Assembly (NCBI GenBank): GCA_018664075.1
Contig: JABJOY010000040.1
Span: forward strand, 1-52,303
DNA length: 52,303 nt
DNA from: Porticoccaceae bacterium
GTDB lineage: Bacteria > Pseudomonadota > Gammaproteobacteria > Pseudomonadales > Porticoccaceae
Reading direction: 5' to 3'
A program made the translations under genes and the position numbers. Shown here piece after piece: positions 37,129-47,752 of this stretch. The notes beneath the pieces are model-generated. The model was given only the letters and a program-made list of their open reading frames with translations. It was not told the origin of the DNA and ran no database searches. Position 1 is the first letter of the stretch; every line of letters begins with the position of its first letter.

Positions 37129-38326
37129 CCGATCTCAGGGTCATTACGATGCCATTATCGTTGGTGCCGGCATGGTGGGAGCGGCGGCTGCCTGTTTTTT
37201 GGCTAAGGCTAATCCCCAGTTATCCATAGCTCTGGTCGAGGCTCGAGTCGCGACGCCTTTTGATAAGAGCCAGTTTGATCCGCGCGTGGCGGCGATTACC
37301 GAGAAGTCGCGACAGCTGTTTGAGCGCGGTGGACTCTGGCAGTCTGTTGTGGAAAAGCGAGTGAGTCCTTACTTGCGCATGGATGTTTGGGATGCCGAGG
37401 GCACCGGCCGAATTGAGTTTGACTGCGAGGACATTCATCAGCCCAATCTGGGCCATATTGTCGAAAACTCGGCGCTGGTGGATAGTCTGCTGGCGGAGGT
37501 CGCTTGGCTTGCCAATATAGATTTCTACTGCCCGGTAAGCATCGCTGATTATCAGCTGGACAGCGACAATGTGATTGTCGAACTGGAAGACGGGCGCCAA
37601 CTGATGGCCAAATTGCTAATTGCCGCTGATGGGTCCAATTCAAATATCCGCCAGCATTTTCAGTTTGCCACCAGAGAATGGGACTATGGCCACAGCGCTA
37701 TAATCACCACTATTACCACTGAGCGGCCCCATCAGCAGACAGCGCGACAGAGATTTATGTCCACAGGGCCTCTGGCATTTTTGCCCCTGATGAAGGCTGA
37801 GGATATGCATCATTGCTCCATTGTCTGGTCCCAAGAGACCGAGGTGGCAGAAGGGTTGATGGCCCTGGACGACAGGCAGTTCTGTGCTCAGCTATCTGTG
37901 GCCAGTGAGCAATGTTTGGGGCAGGTTGTAGGGGTTGAAGAGCGCTATTCCATTCCTCTGCGCCAGCGTCATGCCACCGATTATGTGGCTCATCGAGTGG
38001 CACTGGTCGGTGATGCTGCTCACAGTATTCATCCGTTGGCTGGTCAGGGTGTCAATCTGGGGTTTGCTGATATTGAAGTGTTGGTGGAAGAGATTTGCCG
38101 AGCTGTTGCCCGTGGTGTGGATATAGGTGGTATGGCGACATTGGGCCGTTATCAACGCCGCCGCAAGCCAGAAAATTTGGCCACCATGGCGGCGATGGAG
38201 GGCTTTAAAAGACTGTTTGCCGCTGACCAGTTACCATTGAGGATGCTGCGCAATCTGGGTATGACACAGTTGAACCAGCGCAGTCTGGCCAAGAATGAAA
38301 TTATTAAACGGGCTATGGGAATCTAG
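37121..38326 (+). CDS. ubiI: 2-octaprenylphenol hydroxylase (UbiI/VisC-like)
   Basis: 401-residue FAD monooxygenase, paralogue of UbiH, which hydroxylates the ring at C5 in ubiquinone synthesis. It has IIVGAGMVGAAAACFLA and VGDAAHSIHPLAGQGVNLGF. The ATG at 37121 has a strong GGAGG 6 nt upstream and lies within the end of ubiH; a longer frame would extend further into ubiH and is not needed. Convergent with the RIO kinase gene. Confidence 0.92.
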   Translation: MVNRSQGHYDAIIVGAGMVGAAAACFLAKANPQLSIALVEARVATPFDKSQFDPRVAAITEKSRQLFERGGLWQSVVEKRVSPYLRMDVWDAEGTGRIEFDCEDIHQPNLGHIVENSALVDSLLAEVAWLANIDFYCPVSIADYQLDSDNVIVELEDGRQLMAKLLIAADGSNSNIRQHFQFATREWDYGHSAIITTITTERPHQQTARQRFMSTGPLAFLPLMKAEDMHHCSIVWSQETEVAEGLMALDDRQFCAQLSVASEQCLGQVVGVEERYSIPLRQRHATDYVAHRVALVGDAAHSIHPLAGQGVNLGFADIEVLVEEICRAVARGVDIGGMATLGRYQRRRKPENLATMAAMEGFKRLFAADQLPLRMLRNLGMTQLNQRSLAKNEIIKRAMGI

Positions 38327-38345
38327 CCTGCAAGGCTAAAAAGAA

Positions 38346-39200
38346 TTATTGCTCATTATCCTCTGCAAGGCGTTCCTGACGCTTTTGTTCTTCCATCAGC
38401 ACTGCTTTAATTTCTTCCAGTACCCCATCGACATCTGAGGCCTCCTCCGATTCAGCAAAATTACCAGATAGCTCAATGCCTGGTTTCAATGCGCCATCTT
38501 CATAAAGGGCCCAGATTTCTTTGCCATATTGGGAGTTCAATAACTCTGGTGCAAACTGCCCATAATAATGGGCCATATTGTCCACATCCCGGTACAGCAT
38601 AGATTCAGCATGATTGTTGGCCGATGCATCTACTGCCTGGGGAAGATCGATAATCACTGGCCCATAATCATCAACCAGAACATTGAATTCGGAGAGGTCG
38701 CCGTGAACAATACCGGCACAGAGCATCAGCACCACATAGTCCATCATCAGGGCATGGTCCTCCAACGCCTGCTCGGCACTCATGGCCACATCTCCAAGTC
38801 GCGGCGCTACATCGCCACTGTCATCAGTGACCAGTTCCATCAGTAGCACACCATCAAAACAGCCGTAGGGCTTCGGGACCCTAACTCCGGCATTGGCCAG
38901 CAGATAGAGTGCATCCACCTCGGCGTTTTGCCAGGTTTCCTCCTGCTGTTTGCGACCGTATTTGGAGTTTTTTTCCATGGCCCGGGCCCGGCGGCTATTG
39001 CGTACTTTGCGGCCCTCTTGGTACTGGGTGGCTTTTTTAAAACTGCGTTTTGCGGCCTCTTTATAGACTTTGGCGCAGCGTATCTCTGAGCCACAGCGCA
39101 CTGTGTAGACTGTGGCTTCTTTGCCACTCATCAATTGGCCAATCACCCCATCGATTAAGCCGTCCTCAATCAGAGGCTGCAATCGCTTTGGGGTTTTCAT
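38346..39200 (-). CDS. RIO1-like serine/threonine protein kinase (PA4780 family)
   Basis: 284 residues. The nucleotide loop is LMSGKEATVYTV near residue 23, the ATP lysine is in IRCAKVYKEA, the catalytic aspartate is in IVHGDLSEFNVLVDD near residue 170 and the metal aspartate is in PVIIDLPQAVD. A charged C-terminal tail follows. RIO1 kinases of archaea and eukaryotes act in ribosome maturation; in bacteria the role is unclear. Here the gene overlaps rsmC, a 16S rRNA methyltransferase, by 4 nt, which hints at a ribosome-related role (inference). Confidence 0.88.
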   Translation of the reverse strand: MKTPKRLQPLIEDGLIDGVIGQLMSGKEATVYTVRCGSEIRCAKVYKEAAKRSFKKATQYQEGRKVRNSRRARAMEKNSKYGRKQQEETWQNAEVDALYLLANAGVRVPKPYGCFDGVLLMELVTDDSGDVAPRLGDVAMSAEQALEDHALMMDYVVLMLCAGIVHGDLSEFNVLVDDYGPVIIDLPQAVDASANNHAESMLYRDVDNMAHYYGQFAPELLNSQYGKEIWALYEDGALKPGIELSGNFAESEEASDVDGVLEEIKAVLMEEQKRQERLAEDNEQ

Positions 39201-40270
39201 TGGCTCAGAGCCACTAGCTTAAAGGAGCCGTTGTTGGCCAGCACATCTACCTGTGCAAAGTGCGATTTGGCTTTGTGTTCAAGGGGAATAAACGTATTGA
39301 CCACAAACAGAGCCTGCCCGGCGATGGCTAGCAGTCGCGCGCTGGCTTGGAGAAATCTCACACCAAGATCGTTATCCATCGCAAAGCCCTGATGGAATGG
39401 TGGATTACACAGAATGGTATCGAAGCGCTGCTCCAGTTGATTACCGACATTGGCGGCAATCACCTGATACTCGACATTGAGCAGTCGAAGAAAATTATTT
39501 TCAGCGGCCATTAGCGCAGCGGCATTGTTATCAGTACCGCTGATATGGGAGAACCCGTACTGACTTGCTTCGCAGGAAAGGTAACCATAGCCACAGCCGA
39601 GATCCAGCAATGACGTTGGCGCTGTCTGGTAACGGGCCAAAAACTGGGGCAAGTAACCAATCAGAAAGGCACTGCCACGATCAATTTTATCCCAGCCAAA
39701 AATACCTGGTTTGCTGAGATATTCGGCTTCGCTGTGATGCCGGGCTTTGATCGGCCGAATCTGAGTATAGTCTTTGTCGTCCAGCGGGCTGGACTCTGTA
39801 TAGTGTAATTTGATTGAGGCGAGGTAGCAGATCCCATGCTTTGCCGCGTTGGTGCTGTCACCAAAGCGCTTGCAGGCTTGCTTGGTATAGGTTTTTACAC
39901 CATCGTTTTTCTCGCCACTGAGCCATAGTTCAGCGCGGGGTTTTAACAGTTGCGCTGCCTGATTGATGACATAATGGCTGTTGGCGCGCTCTTTGGATAC
40001 GCGAAAAAGCACGGCGTCAAAGCTGTGTTGGGCATGGGCAGAAAAATCAAAATCACTAAACTGGCTGTCGATGCCGGCGGCCTCTGCCCCCGCAGCTATA
40101 TCAAAGCGATTGCTGACCACAACAAGTTGGCCATTGGCGCTGTTTTTGATCCCGGACCAATGAACCTGAGACCAGTTCTCGTCAGCGACCAGCAGAATAT
40201 TCCCGGCGAGATCAGGTAGTTTCTGCAGCAGCAAATCGACGCTTTTATCCAGGCCTGAAGAATCACTCAT
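39197..40270 (-). CDS. rsmC: 16S rRNA (guanine-N2) methyltransferase, RsmC/RlmG-like
   Basis: 357 residues with the two-lobed layout of RsmC: a degenerate N-terminal methyltransferase half and an active C-terminal half with SLLDLGCGYGYLS (SAM motif) and LCNPPFHQG (catalytic NPPF). The ending (NNGSFKLVAL) resembles RsmC, which methylates G1207 of 16S rRNA, but RlmG of 23S rRNA is close. It overlaps both neighbours in ATGA junctions. Confidence 0.83.
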   Translation of the reverse strand: MSDSSGLDKSVDLLLQKLPDLAGNILLVADENWSQVHWSGIKNSANGQLVVVSNRFDIAAGAEAAGIDSQFSDFDFSAHAQHSFDAVLFRVSKERANSHYVINQAAQLLKPRAELWLSGEKNDGVKTYTKQACKRFGDSTNAAKHGICYLASIKLHYTESSPLDDKDYTQIRPIKARHHSEAEYLSKPGIFGWDKIDRGSAFLIGYLPQFLARYQTAPTSLLDLGCGYGYLSCEASQYGFSHISGTDNNAAALMAAENNFLRLLNVEYQVIAANVGNQLEQRFDTILCNPPFHQGFAMDNDLGVRFLQASARLLAIAGQALFVVNTFIPLEHKAKSHFAQVDVLANNGSFKLVALSQ

Positions 40271-40959
40271 AAAATTGAGGCGACTTCGAGATCGGTTAAG
40301 GGGCGATAGTCACCGGGCTCAAGTTCTGCATCCAAAATAATATCCCCAACCTGAAAACGGTGCAGGCTGACCACATGGTTTCCCAGCGAAGCAAACATGC
40401 GTTTGACCTGATGGTATTTACCTTCGGCAATGCGCAGGGTGAGATGATAATCATCAATCTGCTCCATGCTGGCGGGCAGGCAGCGGTGTTTTTCCCCATC
40501 GAGTAAAACACCTGCGCTAAGTTTCTCTTGATAGTTCGACTCAATAGGTTCTGCCAGGCCGACGGCATAAATTTTGGCGCAGTCCGAGCGGGGGGAAGTC
40601 AGCCGGTGATTCCATTTTCCATCATCGGTAATTAGCAAAAGACCAGTGGTATCTATATCCAGGCGCCCAGCAATCTGCAGTTCATCACTGCGGTGTTCAT
40701 ACATCAGGCCTATTGCGGTGGGATTATTGTGGTCTTTAGTCACAGAGACGACGCCAGCTGGTTTATTCATCATAAAGTAGCGGCTCTGGGCCCGATTGAT
40801 TGCCGAACCTTCAATAGCCACTGTTTCATCAGCGGCAATTTTCCGGGCGGGATTGCTGGCAATAACATCGTCAATAGTGACAACTGCATTCTTGATCAGG
40901 CGCTTGGCGTCAGTCCGCGATAAATCCGTGGCATTGCTGATATATTTATCCAGGCGCAA
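40267..40959 (-). CDS. rsuA: 16S rRNA pseudouridine(516) synthase
   Basis: 230 residues. The S4 RNA-binding domain is at the N-terminus (MRLDKYISNATDLSRTDAKR) and the catalytic motif GRLDIDTTGLLLITDDG lies near residue 98. YHQVKRMFASLGNHV is typical of the RsuA branch. It sits 2 nt after hemB and overlaps rsmC, forming a unit with two 16S modification enzymes in a row. Confidence 0.94.
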   Translation of the reverse strand: MRLDKYISNATDLSRTDAKRLIKNAVVTIDDVIASNPARKIAADETVAIEGSAINRAQSRYFMMNKPAGVVSVTKDHNNPTAIGLMYEHRSDELQIAGRLDIDTTGLLLITDDGKWNHRLTSPRSDCAKIYAVGLAEPIESNYQEKLSAGVLLDGEKHRCLPASMEQIDDYHLTLRIAEGKYHQVKRMFASLGNHVVSLHRFQVGDIILDAELEPGDYRPLTDLEVASIL

Positions 40960-40961
40960 GG

Positions 40962-42008
<1,047 letters not shown>

Positions 42009-42062
42009 TTAAATCAGGATTTGATTGGCCGAGATTATAATACGAAAACATTGGCTGCAGCC

Positions 42063-43367
42063 TTATATCCTTGCAAAGACTCTCTCCGCAGCATTGAGAG
42101 TATCTTCAATATCCTGATCCGTATGTGCCGCCGACATAAAACCTGCCTCATAGGAGGCTGGTGCGAGGTAGACACCTTCTTCAAGCATGCCGTGGAAAAA
42201 TTTGGCAAAACGTTCAGTGTCGCACTGCATAACCTGATCATAGTTAATGATTTTTTCTTCAGTGGAAAAGAAAACTCCCCACATGGTACCCACATGGTTG
42301 CTGGTCATTGGTATGCCTGCGGCCGTTGCTCGCTCAACCAACCCTTTGACCAATCTGTCTGTGCGCTCAATTACCGGCTCCAGAAAGCCAGATTGTGAGA
42401 TCAGCTCGAGAGTTGCCAGGCCTGCTGCCATGGCGACGGGGTTGCCAGATAGGGTGCCGGCCTGATAGACAGGGCCCAGTGGTGCAATCTGCTGCATGAT
42501 TTCGTGCTTGCCACCAAATGCGCCAACTGGCATGCCGCCGCCAATTACTTTGCCCAGACAGATAAGGTCGGCATCAATACCATAATGGCCAATAGCGCCC
42601 TGTTGGCTAATACGGAATCCGGTCATCACTTCATCAATAATCAGTAGGGCACCGCTGGCGGTGCAGCACTCGCGCAAGGCTTCGAGAAACCCGGGAATGG
42701 GTGGCACGCAGTTCATATTGCCAACCACGGGCTCAACAATAATACAGGCAACCTTATCGCCGATTTCGGCAAAGGCCTGCTTGACCTGCTCGATATTATT
42801 GTAGGAAAGGGTCACCGTGTGATCAGCAAGGCAGTCGGGGACGCCAGGGGAGCTTGGCACACCCAGAGTTAATGCCCCGGAACCTGCTTTTACCAGCAGG
42901 GAGTCGGAATGGCCGTGATAGCAGCCTTCAAATTTAATAATTTTATCTCGGCCTGTATAGCCGCGGGCAAGACGGATCGCGCTCATGGTAGCTTCGGTAC
43001 CCGAGTTGACCATGCGAATCATTTCCATACCGGGCACAATCGAACAAATTTTGTCCGCCAGTTTGATCTCTAATTCCGTGGGGGTGCCAAAGGTCATGGC
43101 TTTTTCCAGCTGAGTACGAATTGCTGACAGCACCTCTTCATGGCCATGGCCCAGCAGCATGGGTCCCCAGGACAGTACATAATCGATATAGCGTTTGCCA
43201 TCTGCATCGAACATATAGGCGCCGCTGGCGCGATCAAAAAATACAGGGGTGCCGCCCACGGCGCGAAAGGCGCGGACCGGGGAATTAACGCCACCGGGAA
43301 TGTGCTGCTTGGCAGCCTCGAAAAGCTGTTGCGAACGGGGGTTTTTAGTTGCTGCTGTATCGGACAT
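42063..43367 (-). CDS. hemL: Glutamate-1-semialdehyde 2,1-aminomutase
   Basis: 434-residue PLP enzyme that makes 5-aminolevulinate in the C5 pathway. The PLP lysine lies in [16 protein letters not shown] near residue 272. [11 protein letters not shown] and [18 protein letters not shown] are typical. It lies upstream of hemB on the same strand, so successive steps of tetrapyrrole synthesis are adjacent. Confidence 0.98.
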   Translation of the reverse strand: MSDTAATKNPRSQQLFEAAKQHIPGGVNSPVRAFRAVGGTPVFFDRASGAYMFDADGKRYIDYVLSWGPMLLGHGHEEVLSAIRTQLEKAMTFGTPTELEIKLADKICSIVPGMEMIRMVNSGTEATMSAIRLARGYTGRDKIIKFEGCYHGHSDSLLVKAGSGALTLGVPSSPGVPDCLADHTVTLSYNNIEQVKQAFAEIGDKVACIIVEPVVGNMNCVPPIPGFLEALRECCTASGALLIIDEVMTGFRISQQGAIGHYGIDADLICLGKVIGGGMPVGAFGGKHEIMQQIAPLGPVYQAGTLSGNPVAMAAGLATLELISQSGFLEPVIERTDRLVKGLVERATAAGIPMTSNHVGTMWGVFFSTEEKIINYDQVMQCDTERFAKFFHGMLEEGVYLAPASYEAGFMSAAHTDQDIEDTLNAAERVFARI

Positions 43368-43481
43368 TAAAAGTTTCCTGACAAGTAAACGAATATTGCT
43401 GAATTGGTGATTTGTATTATCCTTAATTAACAGAGCGGAAGCTATTTAAGCTAACAAGCAATAAGGATGTATGGAGCCATT

Positions 43482-44087
43482 ATGGAAATTCAGCAGGTTT
43501 TGCAGTTTTGGTTTGGTCTGACAGTTGGGCCTGAGACCCCCTCTATTCAAGCTGGGCTCTGGTGGAGCAAACAGCCGGAAATAGATCTGCAGATACGGCA
43601 AAAATTTGCAGATGGATTGCAGGCGCTGGTTCGCGGTGAACACAGTGATTGGCTGCAAACAGCGAGTGGCAGACTGGCTGCTATTATTGTGCTCGATCAA
43701 TTCTCAAGAAATATCTATCGCGATACGCCCCAGGCATTTGCTCAGGATAGCCAGGCGCTGGCCTGGTGTCTGGAAGGTATTGATAAACAGCAGGACTTGC
43801 AGCTTGAGCCGGTCGAGCGGGTATTTTTCTATCTGCCCCTGGAACATGCGGAGGATATAGAGATGCAAGATCTGTCATGTCGCAAGTTTTCTGACTTGCT
43901 GGACGATAATATTAATTATCAGGTGACCCCCAGTGATGGTACCTACGAGGGATTCTATCGTTTTGCCGAGCGCCATCGTGACGTAATTCAAAAGTTTGGC
44001 CGCTTTCCCCATCGCAATAAAATCCTTGGGCGGACCAGTAGCGAGCAGGAACAGGAATATCTCAATACGCCAGGTAGTGGGTTTTAA
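43482..44087 (+). CDS. DUF924 family protein
   Basis: 201 residues. It opens MEIQQVLQFWFG and contains LIVLDQFSRN-like (AIIVLDQFSRNIYRDTPQAF), FFYLPLEHAED, and a closing FPHRNKILGR motif, all typical of DUF924, a TPR-like helical family of unknown function. The second ATG was chosen because GGAG lies 5 nt upstream of it. Confidence 0.88.
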   Translation: MEIQQVLQFWFGLTVGPETPSIQAGLWWSKQPEIDLQIRQKFADGLQALVRGEHSDWLQTASGRLAAIIVLDQFSRNIYRDTPQAFAQDSQALAWCLEGIDKQQDLQLEPVERVFFYLPLEHAEDIEMQDLSCRKFSDLLDDNINYQVTPSDGTYEGFYRFAERHRDVIQKFGRFPHRNKILGRTSSEQEQEYLNTPGSGF

Positions 44088-44104
44088 GGGGTAGGTCAGC
44101 CAGA

Positions 44105-44530
44105 TTAGAAAGGCTGCACTACCACCAGAATAACAATGGCCACCAGAAACAGTACTGGCACTTCATTAAATACGCGAAAATAGACATGGGATTTCTCGCT
44201 GCGATCCTCAGCTAGCTGCTTCATATGCCCGAGGCACATATGGTGATAGCCAATTAACAGCACCACTAAAAAGGCTTTTAGGTGAAACCAGGTCTGATGC
44301 AGATAGGCCTCTGGTGCCATGGCCACCAGCCAAACTCCCAGTACCACAGTGGCAATCATTGAGGGGTTGGCAATAACTCGATACAGTTTACGCTCCATTA
44401 TTTTAAAGCGCTCAATGCTCGGGCTGTCATCTGACATCGCGTGGTAGACAAATAGTCGCGGCAGATAAAACAGCGCAGCAAACCAGCAGATAACCGCAAT
44501 AATATGAAAAGCTAGTACCCATTTATACAT
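44105..44530 (-). CDS. hemJ: Protoporphyrinogen oxidase HemJ
   Basis: About 141 residues with four membrane helices. It starts MYKWVLAFHIIAVICWFAALF and has LPRLFVYHA, WFHLKAFLVV and GYHHMCLG, the conserved histidines and lysine of HemJ (formerly UPF0093). It oxidises protoporphyrinogen IX in the membrane, the penultimate step of heme synthesis. An ATG 12 nt upstream is an alternative start. It lies close to hemL and hemB. Confidence 0.92.
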   Translation of the reverse strand: MYKWVLAFHIIAVICWFAALFYLPRLFVYHAMSDDSPSIERFKIMERKLYRVIANPSMIATVVLGVWLVAMAPEAYLHQTWFHLKAFLVVLLIGYHHMCLGHMKQLAEDRSEKSHVYFRVFNEVPVLFLVAIVILVVVQPF

Positions 44531-44647
44531 CAGCGGCCCCATTAAGCTGTTTGTAGTAATAATTCAGACTGTATTGGAATATCTGGATCAATGTTTTTCG
44601 GGTATTATAGGCGGCCGAAACGATTCTGGATATTCAAAAGCGAGGCT

Positions 44648-45682
44648 ATGGTGGTTAAAGTTGGTATTGTCGGAGGAACAGGCTATACAGGGGCAGAGTT
44701 ACTGCGCTTGCTGGCTGCACACCCCAATGCTGATGTGGTGGCTATAACCTCACGCGCAGAAAAAGGCGTGGCGGCCGCCAAGCTGTACCCGAATCTCAGA
44801 GGCGTTGTTGATCTGGATTTTGTTGAGCCCGATATTGATATGCTGGCCAGCTGCGATCTGGTGTTTTTTGCCACACCCCATGGTGTAGCCCAGAGTACAG
44901 TGCCTGCCATTATGGCAACGGGCACCAAAGTTATTGATCTTTCTGCCGATTTTAGAATTAGAGATATTGCTGTTTGGGAGCAATGGTATGACCAGGTTCA
45001 TGCCGCTCCTGAGCTGGTGGAAAAAGCCGTGTACGGCTTGCCAGAATATAACCGCAGCGCTATAGCGGATGCAGACCTGGTGGCCTGCCCCGGCTGTTAT
45101 CCCACAGCGGTGCAACTGGGTTTTATGCCATTGCTGCAGGCGGACTGTGTAGATACCAGTGACCTGATTGCCAACTCCGCATCTGGTGTCAGTGGCGCGG
45201 GCAGACAGGCGAGTGTTGCCAATTTGCTACCTGAAGTCAGTGATAGTTTTAAGGCTTATGCCGCATCGGGACACAGGCATCAGCCAGAGATTGAGCAGGG
45301 ATTAACAGATATGGCCGGCAAGTCGGTGGATCTGACCTTTGTCCCCCATCTACTGCCAATAAATCGCGGCATTCATGCCACGCTGTATGCCAATTTGACC
45401 GACCCCTCGGTGGATGTGCAGGCTCTGTTTGAGCAGGCTTATGCCAGCGAGCCCTTTGTCGATGTGTTGCCTGCGGGCAGTCATCCGGAAACCAGGTCTG
45501 TGCGCGGCTCCAATTATTGCCGCATTGCATTACATCGTCCCGGTAATGGCCGTAAGGTTGTGGTGCTGGTGGTCGAAGATAATTTAACCAAAGGTGCATC
45601 AGGTCAGGCTATTCAATGTATGAACCTGATGTTTGATCTACCTGAGAATGCGGGATTGACTGCCCCCGGGGTGGTGCCCTGA
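44648..45682 (+). CDS. argC: N-acetyl-gamma-glutamyl-phosphate reductase
   Basis: 344-residue arginine synthesis enzyme. The NADP motif is [18 protein letters not shown], the catalytic cysteine is in [13 protein letters not shown] near residue 149, and HRHQPEIEQ and [11 protein letters not shown] follow. Start at ATG 44648, or a GTG one codon later that is better spaced from GAGG; a longer upstream frame lacks homology. The stop overlaps the next gene by 1 nt. Confidence 0.95.
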   Translation: MVVKVGIVGGTGYTGAELLRLLAAHPNADVVAITSRAEKGVAAAKLYPNLRGVVDLDFVEPDIDMLASCDLVFFATPHGVAQSTVPAIMATGTKVIDLSADFRIRDIAVWEQWYDQVHAAPELVEKAVYGLPEYNRSAIADADLVACPGCYPTAVQLGFMPLLQADCVDTSDLIANSASGVSGAGRQASVANLLPEVSDSFKAYAASGHRHQPEIEQGLTDMAGKSVDLTFVPHLLPINRGIHATLYANLTDPSVDVQALFEQAYASEPFVDVLPAGSHPETRSVRGSNYCRIALHRPGNGRKVVVLVVEDNLTKGASGQAIQCMNLMFDLPENAGLTAPGVVP

Positions 45683-46386
45683 TGATTGAGCGTAAGCCTA
45701 TAGTGGTTAACTACAGGCCCAGCCATCTGTACTGGCTGCTGGCGCTGATTGCTGCTTTTGTTCTGGCAATTTTGTTTTTGGGCAAGTTGTGGGGAACCAT
45801 GGTGTCCGATTGGGAGCTGGCTGAGAAAGCCGAGCTGGAGGTAAGGACCGCTGAGTTGGAGGCCCAGCTGGTGGATCGAACCACGGAGTTAAGCAGGATA
45901 AAACTCAGTTCCGAAGTTGATGCCGCGGCCCTTGAGAACAGTCGGCAGGAAATGATTGGCCTGCAGCGGCAGATTTACCAGCGTGATCAGGAGCTGAAAT
46001 TATATCGAGAGTTGCTGCAGGACAATGATCAGCCCAATGGCCTTTCAGTGAGCGATTTAAATCTGGAGGCTATGGATGATGGCCGGATCAGGTATCGTTG
46101 GGTGGCCAGGCAGAAGACCGTGAAGATGCAGACTCTGAGCGTCTATGCTGATGTCTGGGTTATCGGGATGCAGGGGGAAAAGGAATTAAGTCTGCCACTA
46201 AATGAATTAGATACAGAGGTGAGTCGATTGCCATTGAAGTTGGAATTTAAATATTTTTCCATCAATCAGGGCATTTTGCAGTTACCCGAGGGTTTTGAGC
46301 CTGATAAAGTACGGATTACATTGAGATACACTTGGATGGACAAGGCTCAGTCAGATCAAAAATTTGATTGGGAAATTGAGGAATAA
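45682..46386 (+). CDS. Membrane-anchored coiled-coil protein (DUF6776-like)
   Basis: 234 residues: a short cytoplasmic start, one membrane helix at about residues 15-37 (LYWLLALIAAFVLAILFLG), a coiled coil (about 45-110), and a mainly beta C-terminal domain (LEFKYFSINQGILQLPEGF). Resembles the uncharacterised DUF6776 group. Tight linkage to bactofilin (2-nt gap) suggests a structural role at the membrane, which is inference. Confidence 0.7.
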   Translation: MIERKPIVVNYRPSHLYWLLALIAAFVLAILFLGKLWGTMVSDWELAEKAELEVRTAELEAQLVDRTTELSRIKLSSEVDAAALENSRQEMIGLQRQIYQRDQELKLYRELLQDNDQPNGLSVSDLNLEAMDDGRIRYRWVARQKTVKMQTLSVYADVWVIGMQGEKELSLPLNELDTEVSRLPLKLEFKYFSINQGILQLPEGFEPDKVRITLRYTWMDKAQSDQKFDWEIEE

Positions 46387-46388
46387 GA

Positions 46389-46850
46389 ATGTTTGGCTTT
46401 AAAAATAACGACAATGCTAAATCTGGCCCGTTTTCTATGGGATCTACAACGTTGATTGCCGAGGGCACCGAGTTAGAAGGTGACCTGCACTTTAAAGGAA
46501 ACCTGGAAGTTGAGGGCAGTATTGTTGGCAATATTCTTTCCGAAGACGAAAATGCCCGGGTTCGAGTGTTGCAGGGAGGTTCTGTGCATGGCGAGGTCTG
46601 GGTTGGCACTGTGATTATTAATGGTAATGTCAAAGGCGATATTTACGCCAGCAAGCAGGCCAAGTTAGCTGCTAAAGCTGTGGTTGAGGGTAATATCCAT
46701 TACAATCTCATAGAGATTGAAAAAGGTGCCGAAGTTGTCGGTAGCTTTATTCATGAGCAGCCCCAGACTAATGTGACCGCATTCCCTAAAGAAGGGCGTG
46801 GCGACGAAACTGCCGAGACAGCAAAGAAAGCTGACAAGCAGTCGCTTTAG
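46389..46850 (+). CDS. Bactofilin (polymer-forming cytoskeletal protein)
   Basis: 153 residues. The central beta-helix domain (about 20-115) has the repeating glycine/valine pattern of bactofilins (TELEGDLHFKGNLEVEGSI; NGNVKGDIYASKQAKL), flanked by short disordered tails. Bactofilins polymerise without nucleotides and organise cell-wall or polar structures. It follows a membrane coiled-coil gene and precedes erpA. Confidence 0.92.
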   Translation: MFGFKNNDNAKSGPFSMGSTTLIAEGTELEGDLHFKGNLEVEGSIVGNILSEDENARVRVLQGGSVHGEVWVGTVIINGNVKGDIYASKQAKLAAKAVVEGNIHYNLIEIEKGAEVVGSFIHEQPQTNVTAFPKEGRGDETAETAKKADKQSL

Positions 46851-46896
46851 ATAATTTGAGCTGGGCAGAACACTGCTCAGAGGACATGGAGTAAAT

Positions 46897-47250
46897 ATGT
46901 CAGGTATTCAAACATTCACACCCACAGTGCTGGACGTCACCGAACGCGCTGTCGCCAAGGTTCATAGCCTGAAAACCGAAGAGGGCAATGACGAGCTTAA
47001 GTTGCGCGTCTATGTAACCGGTGGCGGTTGCTCGGGCTTTCAGTATGGGTTTTCGTTTGAAGACATAATGGCTGAAGATGATACGCCAGTATCCAAAGAT
47101 GGCGTGACAGTGTTAATTGATTCATTGAGCTATCAATATTTGGCCGGGTCAACGGTAGACTATGAAGAGGGTTTAATGGGATCCAGATTCATTATTACCA
47201 ATCCCAATGCCTCTACAACCTGCGGTTGTGGAGCCTCTTTCTCAATTTAA
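46897..47250 (+). CDS. erpA: Iron-sulfur cluster insertion protein ErpA
   Basis: 117-residue A-type carrier. The three cluster cysteines are in [11 protein letters not shown] and TTCGCGASF near the C-terminus. It delivers Fe-S clusters to apoproteins, including those of isoprenoid synthesis. GGAG lies 5 nt before the ATG. The neighbours anmK, M23 peptidase and tyrS match Pseudomonas. Confidence 0.97.
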   Translation: MSGIQTFTPTVLDVTERAVAKVHSLKTEEGNDELKLRVYVTGGGCSGFQYGFSFEDIMAEDDTPVSKDGVTVLIDSLSYQYLAGSTVDYEEGLMGSRFIITNPNASTTCGCGASFSI

Positions 47251-47268
47251 TAGCAAGGATGCACGATT

Positions 47269-47466
47269 ATGAGAAACACAAACGCATTACTGTTTATGCT
47301 TTTTTGTATAGTCGCTCCTGGCGCCTGCCTTCAGGCTCAGGAGTTGGCGATAGCAGATCAACCCTTAGAAATTAATTATTCCGGGTTTGTTGCAAGGGTT
47401 GATCTCGAAAAGGCAGACGACCTGCTCAGCGCCCTGCTGAAGCCTATTATCAGGCAGAGGGTATGA
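47269..47466 (+). CDS. Exported N-terminal part of a DsrE-like protein (split gene, part 1)
   Basis: 65 residues: a signal peptide (LLFMLFCIVAPGACLQAQE) and then a segment (INYSGFVARVDLEKADDLLSALL) that looks like the first beta strand and helix of a DsrE/DsrF fold. The frame ends at a TGA that overlaps the next frame in ATGA. Joining the two frames by a -1 shift near 47440 would give one normal-sized exported DsrE-like protein (about 150 residues), with helix LLSALAEAYYQAEGM. So this may be one gene broken by a frameshift or sequencing error, or two coupled genes. Confidence 0.55.
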   Translation: MRNTNALLFMLFCIVAPGACLQAQELAIADQPLEINYSGFVARVDLEKADDLLSALLKPIIRQRV

Positions 47467-47732
47467 ACCTCGATCATCCCCCGGTGGCATTTGTGGTATT
47501 TGGCTCGCCAGTTGCGATGTTCTTCAAGAAAAATTATCAGCAATATTCCGAAGTGGTCGATCTGGCCGCCAAGTTGACGGCCCTTAAAGTGATTGATGTA
47601 AAAGTCTGCAAGTACAGCTTCGTCAAAGAGGGTTTGGACAATAAAAACTTATTGCCCTTTGTCAGTACTGTGCCATTTGGACCGGATGAGGTTGTGCGGT
47701 TGATCGAGCAGGCGAAGTACAGGTACTTTTAG
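47463..47732 (+). CDS. DsrE-like protein, C-terminal part (split gene, part 2)
   Basis: 89 residues. VAFVVFGSPVAMFFKKNY, followed by a helix and KVIDVKVCKYSFVKEG then VSTVPFGPDEVVRLIEQAKYRY, follows the usual strand-helix order of DsrE-fold sulfur-relay-like proteins, with one cysteine in the expected place. Open frame continues upstream without a start codon into sequence that extends the fold, which favours a frameshifted single gene. An AGAGG sequence only 2 nt before the ATG is a poor ribosome site. Confidence 0.55.
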   Translation: MNLDHPPVAFVVFGSPVAMFFKKNYQQYSEVVDLAAKLTALKVIDVKVCKYSFVKEGLDNKNLLPFVSTVPFGPDEVVRLIEQAKYRYF

Positions 47733-47752
47733 TAGGTCAGCATATTTGCTAT

